Positions 12,957 to 26,401 of a stretch of DNA of 64,000 nt are shown here, piece by piece (position 1 is the stretch's first letter; every line of letters begins with the position of its first letter). The stretch lies in contig NW_002060947.1 in NCBI RefSeq assembly GCF_000150275.1, forward strand, positions 4,444,299-4,508,298, in the 5' to 3' direction. The notes under the pieces were generated by a model. That model saw only the letters and a program-made list of their open reading frames with translations. It searched no databases and was not told the origin of the DNA. A program made the translations under genes and the position numbers. The DNA is from Trichoplax adhaerens (lineage: Eukaryota; Placozoa; Uniplacotomia; Trichoplacea; Trichoplacidae).

Positions 12957-15900
12957 TTAAGATTGTTTATTTCCTCCTCCCGTGCAAGACGAACATCGAT
13001 GTTTTTTGCCATTTTCAGATTCTTCTAGTTGTACACTAATAGTATCAAGGCCGGATTTGGAATTACCATACCGATCTTTTTTGGCTGGCATTAAGGGTCG
13101 TTGATATTTCAATTTATGGGCCAATGTAAGGAAAATGGCGCGAATGGTGTCTTGTTCTTTATCATCTTTAGCTGAAGTTTCCCATAATGGCATATTATGA
13201 GCGTCGGCAAATTTTCTGGCCATATTAGAACTTACTACCTTTTTACTTTTACAATCACATTTATTGCCAACTAATATACGTGGTATATTGTTAGTAGTGC
13301 TGTAGCGATCGAATTCTTCTAACCATATTGCTAGAGCATCAAAGGAGGCTAATTTGGTTACATCGTAGCAAAATATTACGGCTTGAACGTTACGATAATA
13401 GTGTTGGACCATACTCTTTCGAAATCGTTCTTGCCCTGCAGTATCCCATACTTGCAACTAATAAGAAGGAAAATGATAACAGTTAAGAACTACAAGTGGT
13501 TGTTCTCAATAATAAGCTAGCTATCTAACAATAACAAAGGTTAATTATTTTGCTATAAAGAAGAGATATGAAACGAAATCAGTGAATCTTTACGTTAAAA
13601 GGAAAACGTAAACATTCTAAGTATATTTAAATTAGCAGAGCATTATAGCTTATCGATTGCTATAACTGAAATTTCCATCTTTTAATTATTCTGATCTTAA
13701 TGAAGCGGAACATTATGATCTGGCTTGAGGTAAAAAATATTGGCGTTTTTAATTACTGAAGGCATGATTTATATTTGTAGCTCAGTAAATACAGGAGTAT
13801 TGATATGACTATATACGATATCCTAAGTATGGACTTGGAGTGATCAATTAGCTGAGTCAAATTATCCATATTATGGTATTATAAAGATTCAATTTTTTCT
13901 GTTTTTTTTCCATTGCTGTATTTGATGTACACTACTTACTTAGTGTTACAAAATCCTCAGTGATCGACAGATATTTTAAAAAGCAATATTTTGGATAAAG
14001 GCAATTATAATGGAAGGGCAATAATTCCTTCAAATCCATGTAGAAATAATCATGATTAATGTCTTATTAAAAATGATGGCGATGATTAGCTCAATAATGA
14101 CAATCGTTGCTGTATTTGAACGACAGCAAAAGCCATTCTATGTTGTATTTGTTAGTTCAGATATTCTAGCCTATTCTTTAATTAGATACTATATCTTAAT
14201 GTGGACATTGGGTTACAATAAAACAATATTAGATTATTTTATTTACTTAGGTCGAAAGGTTCAAGAAAAATAGAGAATCTGCCATATGGTCAGTTTAGAG
14301 TTCAGGTTATAGATCATTTTACTTTGCTTACTTTTGGCTTATACAACGTTGGTATTAGAATAAAGCGAATAAAATAGAATTAAAAATGAATAATACCGCT
14401 TATGCTTTGAAAAGAAAAAAAATTATTCATTTGATCGTATTATTTCTTTTGACGGACAGCGGCTGATTATTTACTTTGGTGCTATTTGGATCCTCTTTAG
14501 CGTAGATGAAAAGCTACCATATAAAATTTGAATAGTCTTCGTTTATAATTTAATATATTATTAGAGTATCAAGATGAATCAATATATAATCACGGTGATT
14601 AAAAATTTGTTGAAATATTTGAAATTAAATACTAATCTTCTTTGGCTAGGGCTATTTAGAAACTACTGCAAAAGATATCATGACGTATATTATTATTAAG
14701 CCGGTATCGATTTAATCAGTAATGATATCCACATAATTCTATCGCATCGCTGTATACGTAGTGGATATAACTACAAAGTAATGATACTCTACCGCAATAC
14801 TATGCAGTAACATTAAATTATAGTATTAACTCTAGTAAGATACGTTTTGGGATTTTTCGACAAATAAGTAATACCATAGTGTAGTGCCAATTGGTTGACA
14901 GGGTAAAAGTGTAACGAATTCGATATTTCATCTCGATGCGACGTGCTTGTAAACGATTCTACTAGCCGTAAGAATTCAATTATTGTATAAGTAATATTCA
15001 GATTAGGAACTCTCTAAGATTGAGGTTAGAACAATTTTGAATTTTTTTCTAGATAGCCACTCATTTACCATTGAATTGGATATCATTTAGAAGCAGTATG
15101 ATAATTATCACATTGCTTTGAGTGGCTTTCAAATGATTAAACTATCTATTCAATCAATATACGTGTATAAGTAAGATCCAGATTGAGAACTATCGAAAGC
15201 TGAGATTGATACAATTCTGGATATATATTTTATGAAGTCAATGAATAAGTATTAACCAGCACATTGACTACCGTATTGCCTTGAACAAGTAAGGTAACAA
15301 CATGAAATAGCCAAAGAGTGTGTGTCAGACTAATATCATAAAAAATAGAAATAAAAATATTTTAGAATTTTTGCTATAATTAGCTACGAAAGACGGATTC
15401 AGAATAGTGATAAATTGATGGCATTGAAGGCTAAATATTTAAAAGTCAATCCGTAAACATTGATCCGCAGAAAAGATTACTTAAAATAGGAAAATCAATG
15501 CTTGCAAATATCGTCGCGTGATATTTTTTTTGTTTAGGATAAGCTGGAAATATTACAATTGATATCTATGAGAAATTTTCTAATTTAAGACTATTGTTAC
15601 TGTATAGGACGGATAGCTGAGGGTTAGTAATTTTCTTTTAATCAGTAGACGTTTTAGGACTGAATGTGTATATGATTGATTATTAATCAGTGACTGTGAG
15701 TTACAATGGTAGAATCTGTTATGGGCATTACTTAGAGATTAATAAATTTAATGATCTAGTAAAAAGCATTTAAAAAATATGAGCAATTCTAGTTCTCAGC
15801 TTAATCGTAGATAGGGTTACAGCCTTGGTAAATAAAATTGAATATATGATCTCATGCGTGAAGAAGTAAGAGATTTAGCTTAGCTCAATTCACGAGCAAA

Positions 15901-17149
15901 ATATGAGTTATAATCATGGATACAGAATAAATAAAATTTCAAAATTGCTGTATTTCTAATACTAGGAATAAATAAAGCAGTATAGTACGTTGAATTTTCA
16001 AATTTATCAATTGCTAACATAAAGCCGAACTGAAAAGAAATGATGAATTTGTTATTTATGATAGATTATTGCTAATGTGATTGCAATAGAATGGGTCTAC
16101 TGTATATTTACCGTCTATAATAATGAATTTTCAAATTAATGGTGTAACTCTGAAAGCAAATTGAATTTAAAGCAAAACTAATCGTGATAGATATAAGATA
16201 AGCTCATACTTGTTAGAAAATTAGAAGTATTGGGTAAGGACTGGAAGCAAGCATAGAGCTAGAGTCCGAAGTTTTTACTCCTAAATACTTTTAAGTCCGG
16301 TGAAATAAAAAAATTGAAAGATAAAAGTATAAAAAAATGACTCTATCAAATAGTATTTAAATCTCATAACGGCTTCAATTATGTGTAGTTTAGTCTTTTA
16401 ATGTAACTTAGTAGGAATGCTACCATATTAGTATCAAAGTTATTTAGTTTTTCAATGTATTCATTTTAAGGTTAAGTTGAGCAGTTGATTTATCGATAAT
16501 AGCCGCTCTTATATCGCTTGATAAAATTGAACGATAATTGATCCATGGCGTAATTGAAGCATAGGTGCTTTTTAAATCGAAATCTGTAGATCTTGGAAAA
16601 GGACTTATATATTACTTTGCTAAATGAGAAGTTAGGCTGATAAGAATCATTCAACACTAGGTAGATTTCTTGAATGCGAGTTAATCTCAATCAAGAATAA
16701 TATGAGTTTTAGTTAACGCAACCAAAGAAATTGATACATGACCAGATTTTTAATTGTGATAAGAAATGATAGCGTAAATATATAATCATATTATTATGTC
16801 TGAAATATGTTACAGTTACTATACAAATGAAAGATGCAATCATGCCATTATTGAAGATCGAATGTTGCTGTTTCTGACAGCTTTAGCGTGAAAAAAAATT
16901 AAACGCCTTTACCTTGATTATTTCACCTTCTAACTCCATCGATTTTTCTTGAAAATCGACACCAATTGTTGCTGCAGTTTTATGCAGAAATTGTCCGCTA
17001 CAAAATCGCCATGCTAAACAGGTTTTGCCAACATTTGAATCTCCAACTATTATAATTTTATAGGTACATGCTGTATGAAGAGGTGGTACAGTGTCTTGTT
17101 GGTCATTATCGCTACCGTCCCAATCCTCTACTTTATCTTCTTCCTCCAT
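12957..17149 (-). CDS. RAB33: RAB33-type small GTPase
   Basis: Exon 1 is 16913-17149 (79 codons) and exon 2 is 12957-13457 (166 codons plus stop). They join in phase 0 across a 3.46-kb intron, giving 245 residues. In order: an acidic N-terminal extension, P-loop GDSNVGKT, switch I TIGVDF, switch [11 protein letters not shown], guanine motif NKCD and ETSAK. The stretch [16 protein letters not shown] is a RAB33 hallmark. RAB33 proteins act at the Golgi and in autophagosome formation through ATG16L1. Oddly, the C-terminus does not end in CC or CXC. The last cysteines (CSSC) are followed by eight further residues (TGGGNKQS), so normal double prenylation is not obvious. An unrecognised alternative last exon would resolve this. 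Confidence 0.9.
14975..15290. repeat. Diverged 180-bp duplication inside the RAB33 intron
   Basis: A block with gtataagtaatattcagatt near 14985 recurs as gtataagtaagatccagatt near 15165, followed by a similar gaactnt-gaggtt-acaatt run. Only the first ~75 bases of each unit align well. The rest of the intron (13458-16912) shows no supported exon. Confidence 0.45.
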
Positions 17150-18660
17150 ATGGGTTACTTTAAATTACTATGAAAGACCTTCTCTATTCTACAAACTTTT
17201 AATTTTTTTGTGTGTAGTCCTAGTTAAAATAGATGAAATAAGAAAGTTATAAACATTGCTATTTTAGACTGTTTCTTTTCAATCTTTCTCTTCTGCTTTT
17301 ATCGTAGCCGTAAATTAAAACAGAACAATAATAAAATACTATTTAACTCTCAACATCGTGCTATAACAATAGTAATCATTAGAGGCCATTGAATCAACGA
17401 TTCCTATGCATATTAATACTTGGATCTACTTTTAGCAAGTGTTGAAAGAAAGATTACATAATTATTAATAATACACAAAGATTAAATTATAATTTTAGAT
17501 CATTCACATAGAGGAATAATTGAAATCTACTTAGAGCCTATTGAATTTTTTTCTTGTTTAGCCATCAATAGAATAGCCTACAAATACTTGTACACAGTCA
17601 TTTAGATTAAAGTCGCGTTGACTACTTTAAATATTATATAATTACGGGCAACTAAGTAATAACATTTTGCGTTCAAGAGAAATCTAAATCGATAGTATGT
17701 TGGTCATGGAGATGGTAGCTTATGATTGATAACGGTTACCTATTCTGTTGTCCTACATCGATACAAATACCAGGTGGAATACTGTACGCTATTGTCAAAA
17801 TTTGCAATAAGCATTGGGATATTTGAGTAATTTTATAGAACTAATACTGCCGTTAAAAATGGAAAAGAATTCCAAAGGTGTAATATTCTATTTAGTAGAT
17901 AGTTGATCTTTTCATGTTCTCATGTCCTGAAATCAGTTTACATAAAGCACAAGAAAAAAAATATTACCGATTTTAAGGGACGCCAAGATCGCTTGGCTTG
18001 TTAATGCAATGGATACAAAATGGATCAATAAAAATGGAAGGATAGATGGACTGCTTTGTCTGTATTTATAACATGGCTTAAAATAGAAATGGATTCATAA
18101 GAGTATTGGAGTCAGCGCGGATTGGTGTCCATTCAAGGTGGTGTTGATGTAGATGAATACATGAATTAATTACAACTAATTAGTTAATACCAATCGATTG
18201 ATTGATTATATCATTACTAACGGTATACAGCATCGGCTGCATGGCGACGGAGTGGCTGCTATTCTGTAGCCTACTTCTACTATTTAAACACATCTTGAAC
18301 GACAATATTGACATCGGTAGTCAATAACTTGCACCACTATTGTAATGTTGTATGGCCAAATGGATATAAAATTGAATCGTGTGTTTAGGATATAGCTGTA
18401 CATGCTTATTTTTGAATCAGAATGGAGTCTTGCTACACGTGTTTTGTTGGGATTTGTCTAGCCAAAATAGGGAAAATTTTTCTTCTCATTTCACTAGTTG
18501 AACTTGTTGGTTGCTTTATCAATCATTCATCATGGCGTATCTGCTTCTACTGTACTGTATAGTGTCTTGAGTGTACAATTTGTCTATCGAATTGCGATAC
18601 TGTATCTAATTGATGCTGTTGTCTTTGTGATCTATCGGTTGATCTATCATTAGGAATGAT

Positions 18661-18985
18661 TTTCAACAATATTATAACGTTTACTATGTTATTGTATGAA
18701 CAAAGGATACAGAGTTACGAAATAATGTGAATAAAAACAGGAGCATGGATTACTCCATTCTGCTCCAGTCATGACTGGACTACGCGGATATTTTTTTTAA
18801 AACACTAAAAAATTGAGATAGTTTTCAATAATATTATAACGTGGACTATGATATTGTATGGATAAAGGATACACAGTTGGCAAACAATATGAATAAACCA
18901 CTGGAGCATACATTACTCCATTTTGCAGAAGTCATCATGACTATGCGGATATTTTTTATACACTCAAAAGTTGAACTTTAGTTCC
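18661..18985. repeat. Two-copy 162-bp tandem repeat
   Basis: Units start with tttcaacaatattataacgt at 18661 and tttcaataatattataacgt at 18823. Both continue through similar tattgtatg-aaaggatac, ggagcat-attactccatt and gcggatatttttt segments. Confidence 0.75.
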
Positions 18986-20639
18986 TTCTACTTGTGTACA
19001 TGTCATGTCATGTCCTGTTGAAGAATATGAAAATTGATATTATCCTTTGATTAACTTAATTAAAGTCATCCATTGATCATTAGGTATTGACTAGATTCAT
19101 ACTGTACTGTACTTTACTGTCTGCAATTGGGATAGCTACTGCCTAGTCGGATTGTTTTATACGGACGTTGTACTTTCTACAACAGGAATGAAATTGGTAG
19201 GGAATAATCCCTACAACCGATGATAGCACTTTCAAGGGTACAGTATATCGAGTTGCAATACGGTTTACATTTGGCATGGCCGTTAAAGGAAATTCATCCA
19301 TAAAACTATAATTTAATTCCCTCTATACATACGCGTACAGTATATTGGCTCTATAACATGTTTACTAAAAAAATTGACGTTTCTGTTTCATTCTCTTTTC
19401 CAGTAATTTTTTGTTGCTAAAAACCGTAGGTGCTTAAACGTTCGTTGATGATATTGCATCATGATGGAATGGGAATAAGAATACTGCAAAAATTCATAGT
19501 TTTACTAACGGAGAATTTTTGTTTCTTTTATTTAGAAAGACAGTATCAAACTATAGTATATGGCTGCATTTCATTGCGTATTCAATTGGATCAGAGATGT
19601 TAGCATAACTTGACGCCATTACTACCCATGATTACGTCATTTGCACAATGACGTAGTAGTGGCAGGAAAGGGCGGAGAGGAATGGTTGTGTAATAACTCT
19701 GCATAAGAAATATTTCTAGCCTAATAGAGCGTCAATATTTTGCGATTTCATTTCTGTATTTGTTTATGCATTCCTTTTTATATTATAAATGGCTTTCAGC
19801 AGTAGATATTTCGTTCCCTGTATCTGTATGCGTTACGATGAGTTCTAGCCCAGTGCAATATATATTAGTGTCCCAACGTGAACAGGTATTGCCACTTTAT
19901 CTTCTTGTTTGTTGCTAACAGAAGAAGAGCGAAAGGGTCATAGCTTTAGCAAGCTAATAGTAACAGCTGTATTGAAGACTCGGAGCAATTTGGTAAAACG
20001 CTTGACTAGCATAAGAGACAGGGACACTTGGGATCAACGAATAACAGTAGAACAGCGTACAGTATGTCTACGCATAGACGCTGGCTCCTTCTACTCCTAC
20101 TCACATTACTAATTGCAAAGGACGTCATTTAACGACAGCTTTTAAGACATGTGTCCTCTCTAATGATAACGCAACATACTGTACACATATTGATTCGTTT
20201 TGAGCAAATTAATAAGCGTTGTAGTATCCACAACGATCATGTAGAATTAGAAATGCAATTATACATGAACGCGTGCAGTTATCATAGTCTTATACGTGTC
20301 CAACAATCGTAGTAATTGATGAATATCAACAAGCTTATACTCATTATAATGATTATAATTAATAAGACATTGACAACTATGTAAATTCCTCTCTTACAAT
20401 CACGTCCATAGCATGACAGACGGTAATCAACTATATGCTACAATACCACCATAACCAAGCAAGAAATAAAGCAAAGAAGGCTTGATTAGACGAGTAAAGC
20501 AAGAATGGCTGAAAGCGTAATAACATAGCTAGCAAGAAGAAGCAAACTTAAGCGTCCTAGCTGCCATCTACGGCAATCGCCGCCATTGATATAGGCTTTC
20601 GTTTTGTGCAGGTTGAGACCAAAGCTTGGATGCATTTTG

Positions 20640-20760
20640 GTCGTACTGTAGACTGCTGATACTTGTACAGTTGTTCTACAGTACAGTACAGTACTGTACA
20701 GTACAGTATAATCGGTTCTACTGTACACTGTACTGTACTGAACAGATTACAGTATAAGGT
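20640..20760. repeat. GTAC-palindrome block upstream of DDX11
   Basis: Dense overlapping gtacagtac, tactgtac and acactgtac units lie about 280-400 bases before the DDX11 start codon. Because the block is near-palindromic it produces meaningless open frames on both strands. A regulatory or replication-linked role is only inferred from position. Confidence 0.65.
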
Positions 20761-21037
20761 AGAGTCTGTCCGTCTATCCCAACCAACAGCCCAACACGAT
20801 ACGATAGGGTATCGGCTACAGCTCAGAAAAACTCTGCAATTCTGATATTCAGCCTTTGCCTGCATTAAGGATAGGATTATTACTGTGACAAATACAACGA
20901 TATATCCAACGATATCGACGATCACTATAATGTGCAATTCCTTTTCGATGTTGATGATGGCTATCGTAGAATACCGTTGTTAGGGTATCGTAGGGTAGTA
21001 GTGTCATTGGGGGCTATCGCAACAGCAATTCTACAGC

Positions 21038-24000
21038 ATGGATATCCATCATGATGAGCTCAATCAATCCAGCCAATGGCCAGACTTTGATTTCCCATTC
21101 CAACCCTATGATATACAAGTGCAATTTATGAGAACTTTATACACTGTATTGCAAGATAGAAAGATTGGCATTTTTGAAAGTCCAACTGGAACTGTAAGTT
21201 TTGCTTGATTTACAGGTCGAAATGGGCTATAAATGATATAGTCCATCAGTACAAAGTTTGAATAGTTTGCTTTATGCCGGCTTGTAAACTAACGATGCAT
21301 AGTCTGTTGTTAAGTTTCTTGATTTGGAATACAGTTTTATACTAGAACCTGTACTAACTCTGATGCATGGGTGCTATTAGGATAAAATACTTTACAAAGT
21401 ATGCTAATACGTAGCTGAAAAATACTGTAGATCAATTTTAACAACCATTTCTTTTATAAATATACGTTTTACCTACATTGTACGTGTAATAGATAGTAGT
21501 ATGCTTATCGTAATAATGGTGTTGTTGATGCTGCATTTCATAAAAGGGGAAATCATTGAGTTTAATCTGTGGCGCTATAACTTGGTTAAATGATTTTAAT
21601 CGAAACATCGAAGGCAGGATTGAATCAAGGTACTGTAGTAGGATAAAGCAATTGTAAACATGTTTTCTTGCTATTGATAATGTCCCTTTTACATGTGTTA
21701 TGCTCTATAAACTGCAGCAATGATGCCATTGAGTGTAATCGCTATGGTCATTTATTGCAGTTATTGCTTACAATCAACACTCGTACATACATCACTATAA
21801 TGATTACGTGACGAGCACTTGTTCGCATTATTATAACTATCATGTGAGCTTATAAGTTGGCATTGATAACAGTGCTTGAGTTATTGTAATGATTAAACTC
21901 ACAGAGGAAACAAGTGCAAGAGTTCGAATGCGATGTAAATGTGACCACTACCTCAGATTAATTACAATTCTTTGTCGATCACTTCATATATTTTCACTTA
22001 TTGTACCCTTATAGGCTAGAAAAGCAACAGGTTACAGCGATATCACAGGACAAGGATGGTAAGGCGCTACACCTACAAGTATATAATGTGCTGGAACTTT
22101 TCAAGTTGTTTGATAAGAAGATTACATGAATAAGGTGTTATTCAATAGGGCGCTGATTCAATAGTAAAACTCGATATACAATTGTCTGTAATTTTAGAGC
22201 TCAGTTGGATAACGGAATATGATCAACAGAAAGCTGATAGGGAACGATTGCAAATAGTTCAGGTAATAGCACCTCTTAATAAATTAGTACTCGGTCTATG
22301 ACTATGCAATTGCCAAAATGGTCCTTAGTATAAACTTTCTATTAAGTAAGCGATCTTGAATATAGAGTTTGACTCGTAAGCCATAATGAAATATTGTTAT
22401 TGTTTCGCTTTTGTAAATGTATTAATTACTGATGCATGTATGTTAAATTGATATACTAGAGTATGAAACAAAAATTATTAGATAGACAATCTCGTTTGAA
22501 GAATATTAAGAAAAATTTTTCAACAGTTAAAACGAAGGTATGGAACGATGTCATTGTGATGCAGTTTATACACTAAAGATTGTGACTAAATGAATTACTA
22601 TAAAACATTTAAGAATCTTAAATCTTAGTTTATGTACACATATGCGTATTACAGGCTGACCAACGAAGTACGATTGAATATGAAGATAAATCTAATAGTG
22701 GCTCTACAGAAGACTTGGACGACGAAGATTTATTAATTTATGATTACCATACTGATGAGGAGGAAGAAACAAAACTAGATAATGGGTAAAAATCATTAAC
22801 TATAACTTTGGATGATGCAGTGATAATTGTAATTTATTAAAAGCGTATATAAATAAATAAATTTTTTTTACGGACGTGCATTGTTGCATACCACAAATCA
22901 TACACGGTAGCGCTTCTGAGGAAGAAGAAGATGGAAAGATTGCCGATGACGATCCTGAAATTACAAAAATTTACTACTGCAGTCGTACTCATTCACAGCT
23001 AGCTCAATTTATTGGTGAAGTAAAAAAATGCAATTTTGCAGATAGTATTCGCCTTGTTGTTCTTGGATCTCGACAAAATTTGTGTATTAATCCTTCAGTT
23101 GTTAAGCTAAAATCTGTGAATAAAATTAATGATAAATGCCTTGAAATGCAAAAACGAAAGAAGGAAGAAAAAGGTTAGTATTTTCGTATCTTGCTCTAAT
23201 ATTTTAGCATATATAAATTTCAAGTAATAGATGCTGATTTCAAATTAATTACAATAGTAACTGTGGCTCATAAAGATAGCAATAAAAAAAGAAAAATTTC
23301 AAAATTATCTGGATGTCCTTACTTAAATATAGCCAGTCGGAACGATCTGCGCGATTATATTTTGGTTTGTAAAATAAATAGATTTCGGTACTTTTAATTT
23401 CAAGATATTCATGAACTTAGCGTTCATAGTTTAAATAAAATTTACGATTCTTTCAAGGCTGATATTCACGATATTGAAGAGGTGGTTCATTTTGGTACAT
23501 CTTTAAAAGCATGCCCTTATTACGGAGCAAGAGCAGCATTATCGCAAGCTGATATTGTTGTAACGCCATACAACACATTACTTAGTAAATCGACTCGTGA
23601 TGCTTGCGGCATTAAGCTAGCCGGTAATGTTGTGATCGTTGACGAAGCGCACAATCTATTAGAGACCATTGGCAACATAAACAGCGTTGAGTTATCTCAT
23701 CGGCAGGTGATTTATTGCCATACAACCTATTGAATCAATGATTCTGTTTATCTTGCATACGTTGCTGAAACAGCCTTCACATTGCAATCATGTAATCTGT
23801 TCATATTTGTAAATATAATATTTTATATCTTTGATACAGTTAACAGAAGCTATGCACCTGCTACAATGTTATCAAGATCGCTATAAGAAAAGACTAAGTG
23901 CAAGAAATTTGGTATTTATTAAGCAGCTGATATACCTATTGAAATGTATCGTTGGTATATTTACTAATACGAATAATAAAACTTCACCCGAGAAAGGTAT

Positions 24001-26401
24001 TTTTAACCTAGCTATCGGTCTTCTACTTATATACTAATCATATTAACAAATATATACTTTACGTTATGTTCTGTTCTAGAGACGAGTGTCTACCGAAGCA
24101 ATGACTTCTTACTCTCACTTAACGTTGATAATTTGAACTTATTTAAGGTTAGGTTGAATAACTGTCTTACCGTTTAGCATATGTTAAATATTGACATAAC
24201 CGCGATACTTTCATTACATTTTAATTAGATTTTAAGATACTGCAAGCGCACTTCAATTTCCAAAAAGGTTTATTCTGGATATTTATTATTATATGCTTGG
24301 AATGATCTTCAAATTTTAATAGTAACAAAAATTTTTAGCTTAATGGATTTATGGAGAGATACAAATCAACAGTACAAGTATCGACTAGGTCGGAAAGTAC
24401 AGAGCATGGCGAAAATGATAGCATCTATGATAGTTATATGGCTGCATTTCAAAACATAGAAAATTTCTTAGAGCTCTTGACAAATCCTAATCAAGATGGC
24501 AGAGTTGTAGTCAATCATCAAGGTAAGAATTAGTGATTAATAATGGTTGCGTATGCAGTTCTAACGTAAGTGAGCCTACTTATATTTGTTCATTTGCTGC
24601 AGCAATGCAAAGTCAGTCGACTGTGAAATACCTGCTTTTAAATCCAGCAAGTTACTTTGCTGAGATAATTAATGACTGTAGGGCAGTCATTATCGCTGGT
24701 GGTACTATGCAACCGGTACGTGGCGGTCAGCAAAGATTATTCAGCATTTGTTAAAAAAATTATCATTACCAGATAAAGTTCTTTGTATCTGTTAAATATC
24801 AATGAATATTTGACCTAGAACGTGGTTAGATATCCACTCTTATACAGGATTAAATTTAATATTGAATAATGTTATTATTCCTGTGGTTAGGTAAATGATT
24901 TAAGACATCGATTGTTCTTTGCTTGTGGGGTTGAGTCTAGCAGAATAACCGAATTTACATGCGGTGAGTATTAATTGAGTTTGTAAAATAAGAGAATAAT
25001 TTTATGCGAATATGCATATGACTATTTTAATAGGGCATGTTATTGCACCGGACCGAATATTACCTTTCTCGTTGTCTAAAGGGCCTTCAGGCTTAGAGTT
25101 GGATTTCTCATTTCAGTCAAGAGAGCTTAACACAATGGTAATACTAGTAGGCACTTTTATAACTGAATTGTGTATGATAATAAACTGAAATATATTTAAC
25201 GATTCGATTTTTAGATTGACGAATTTGGAAGAATTTTACTTAATTTTGTGAATGTTATACCTGGCGGTATGGTATGTTTCTTTGCCTCTTATGATTACGA
25301 AACGATTGTTTATACCCGATTAGAGAAAACTGGAATACTAGAAAAAATTGGGAGAAAGAAAAAAGTTTATAGAGAGCCTCGAAAATCAGCTAAAGTCGAA
25401 CAAGTATTATCTGATTATGCTCGATGCATTCAGGTTAGATATTGAATTCTATTGTTGTTTGTTATCCTTGCGAGCAGTTATTGGATTAACCTATTTACTG
25501 CCTGTAGTTAAGCGACAAAAAATTGGGAAGTACTAGCTTGAATGGAGCCGTACTATTTAGTGTTGTTGGAGGCAAAATGAGCGAGGGAATAAATTTTTCC
25601 GATGGTTTAGGAAGGCTAGTTAAGCTGATGAAGCGCAGTTCTTGCCTGATAACTATAGATTAGAAATGTTATTAAATAGTGTATATTAATTATTATTATT
25701 AATACGACACAACTCTTTCTTAGGTGCGTTATCATGGTTGGCTTGCCATATCCCAATAGCAAGTCTCCAGAACTGATTGAAAAAATGGAGTATTTAGATT
25801 CTTTATCGAGTGTATGTTGCCTATAGTAAAGCAATATATGAAATCAAACCGTTAAAATTCCACTGTATGATTTTCATTTAACTCGTAGGTCTCTTCACCC
25901 GATTCATCGAAGACCCTTGGGCAGATGTATTACGAAAATATCTGTTTAAAAGCGGTGAACCAATCTATTGGTAACTTAACTATTGTTATCATTTTTCCTG
26001 CTTTTCTGGTATTTAGTATAAGATATTGCTGTATGCTGTAATTATAGAAGATGTTATTATTATATTATATCCTAAATGTTGAGGGCGTGCAATTCGACAC
26101 ATCAATGATTATGCAGCTATCGTTCTGCTCGATTATCGTTATAAACGATCGAGTATCCGGTCTGGACTAGCATCATGGATAAATGAGCGTTTGATTGAAT
26201 ACGACCGTTTCGGTGCAGCTTTCGCGTCTACTCGTAAGGTATTATTCTCTTTAGTAAATTGTATTCCTCCTGCTGTGCACTTCTGCAGGGTAAACGTAGT
26301 TATAGCTCTAGTTGAATAAGCTAACTGTAAAATTCTGAACATGAGATTCGATTAGTTTTTTGCAGATAGACAATCAAGTTCTTGAATTTGCTGCGGATTA
26401 A
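21038..26401 (+). CDS. DDX11: DDX11/CHL1 iron-sulfur DNA helicase
   Basis: Twenty-two exons: 21038-21193, 21547-21629, 22015-22058, 22198-22262, 22460-22537, 22655-22785, 22911-23173, 23258-23364, 23458-23706, 23840-23996, 24080-24147, 24229-24267, 24339-24522, 24603-24715, 24891-24963, 25034-25137, 25215-25433, 25508-25614, 25724-25811, 25889-25970, 26084-26238, 26366-26401. All phases agree, giving 866 residues (vertebrate DDX11 about 900). Motif I SPTGTGKS spans the first intron. The four iron-sulfur cysteines occur in QNLC, DKC, SGCPY and ACPYY contexts. Then come DEAH (VDEAHN), [18 protein letters not shown] and motif VI QSIGRAIRH. The family is a superfamily 2, XPD-like 5'-3' helicase that supports sister-chromatid cohesion and replication-fork repair. 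Nothing catalytic is missing. The intron after 25614 needs a GC donor. Confidence 0.96.

Larger units (their letters stand above)
17150..21037. other. Intergenic region between divergent RAB33 and DDX11
   Basis: The 5' regions of both neighbours lie here. It contains a two-copy 162-bp repeat (18661-18985), scattered tactgtac motifs (about 18540-18560 and 19095-19125) and a dense palindrome block at 20640-20760. A possible coding-like start at 19840 with a following GT could not be extended. No gene is supported. Confidence 0.55.

Noticed and set aside
14052-14273. 73-codon frame in the RAB33 intron
   Set aside because: Hydrophobic AT-driven frame with no family match, lying in an intron on the opposite strand.
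19840-20112. Possible first exon (MSSSPVQYILVSQREQ) followed by an open stretch
   Set aside because: A GT follows the last codon, but no downstream exon keeps the frame; the 67-codon stretch at 19909-20112 has no ATG or similarity.
20486-20937. Three overlapping open frames on both strands
   Set aside because: They run through the GTAC-palindrome block, whose repeats read open on both strands; no family similarity and no splice support.
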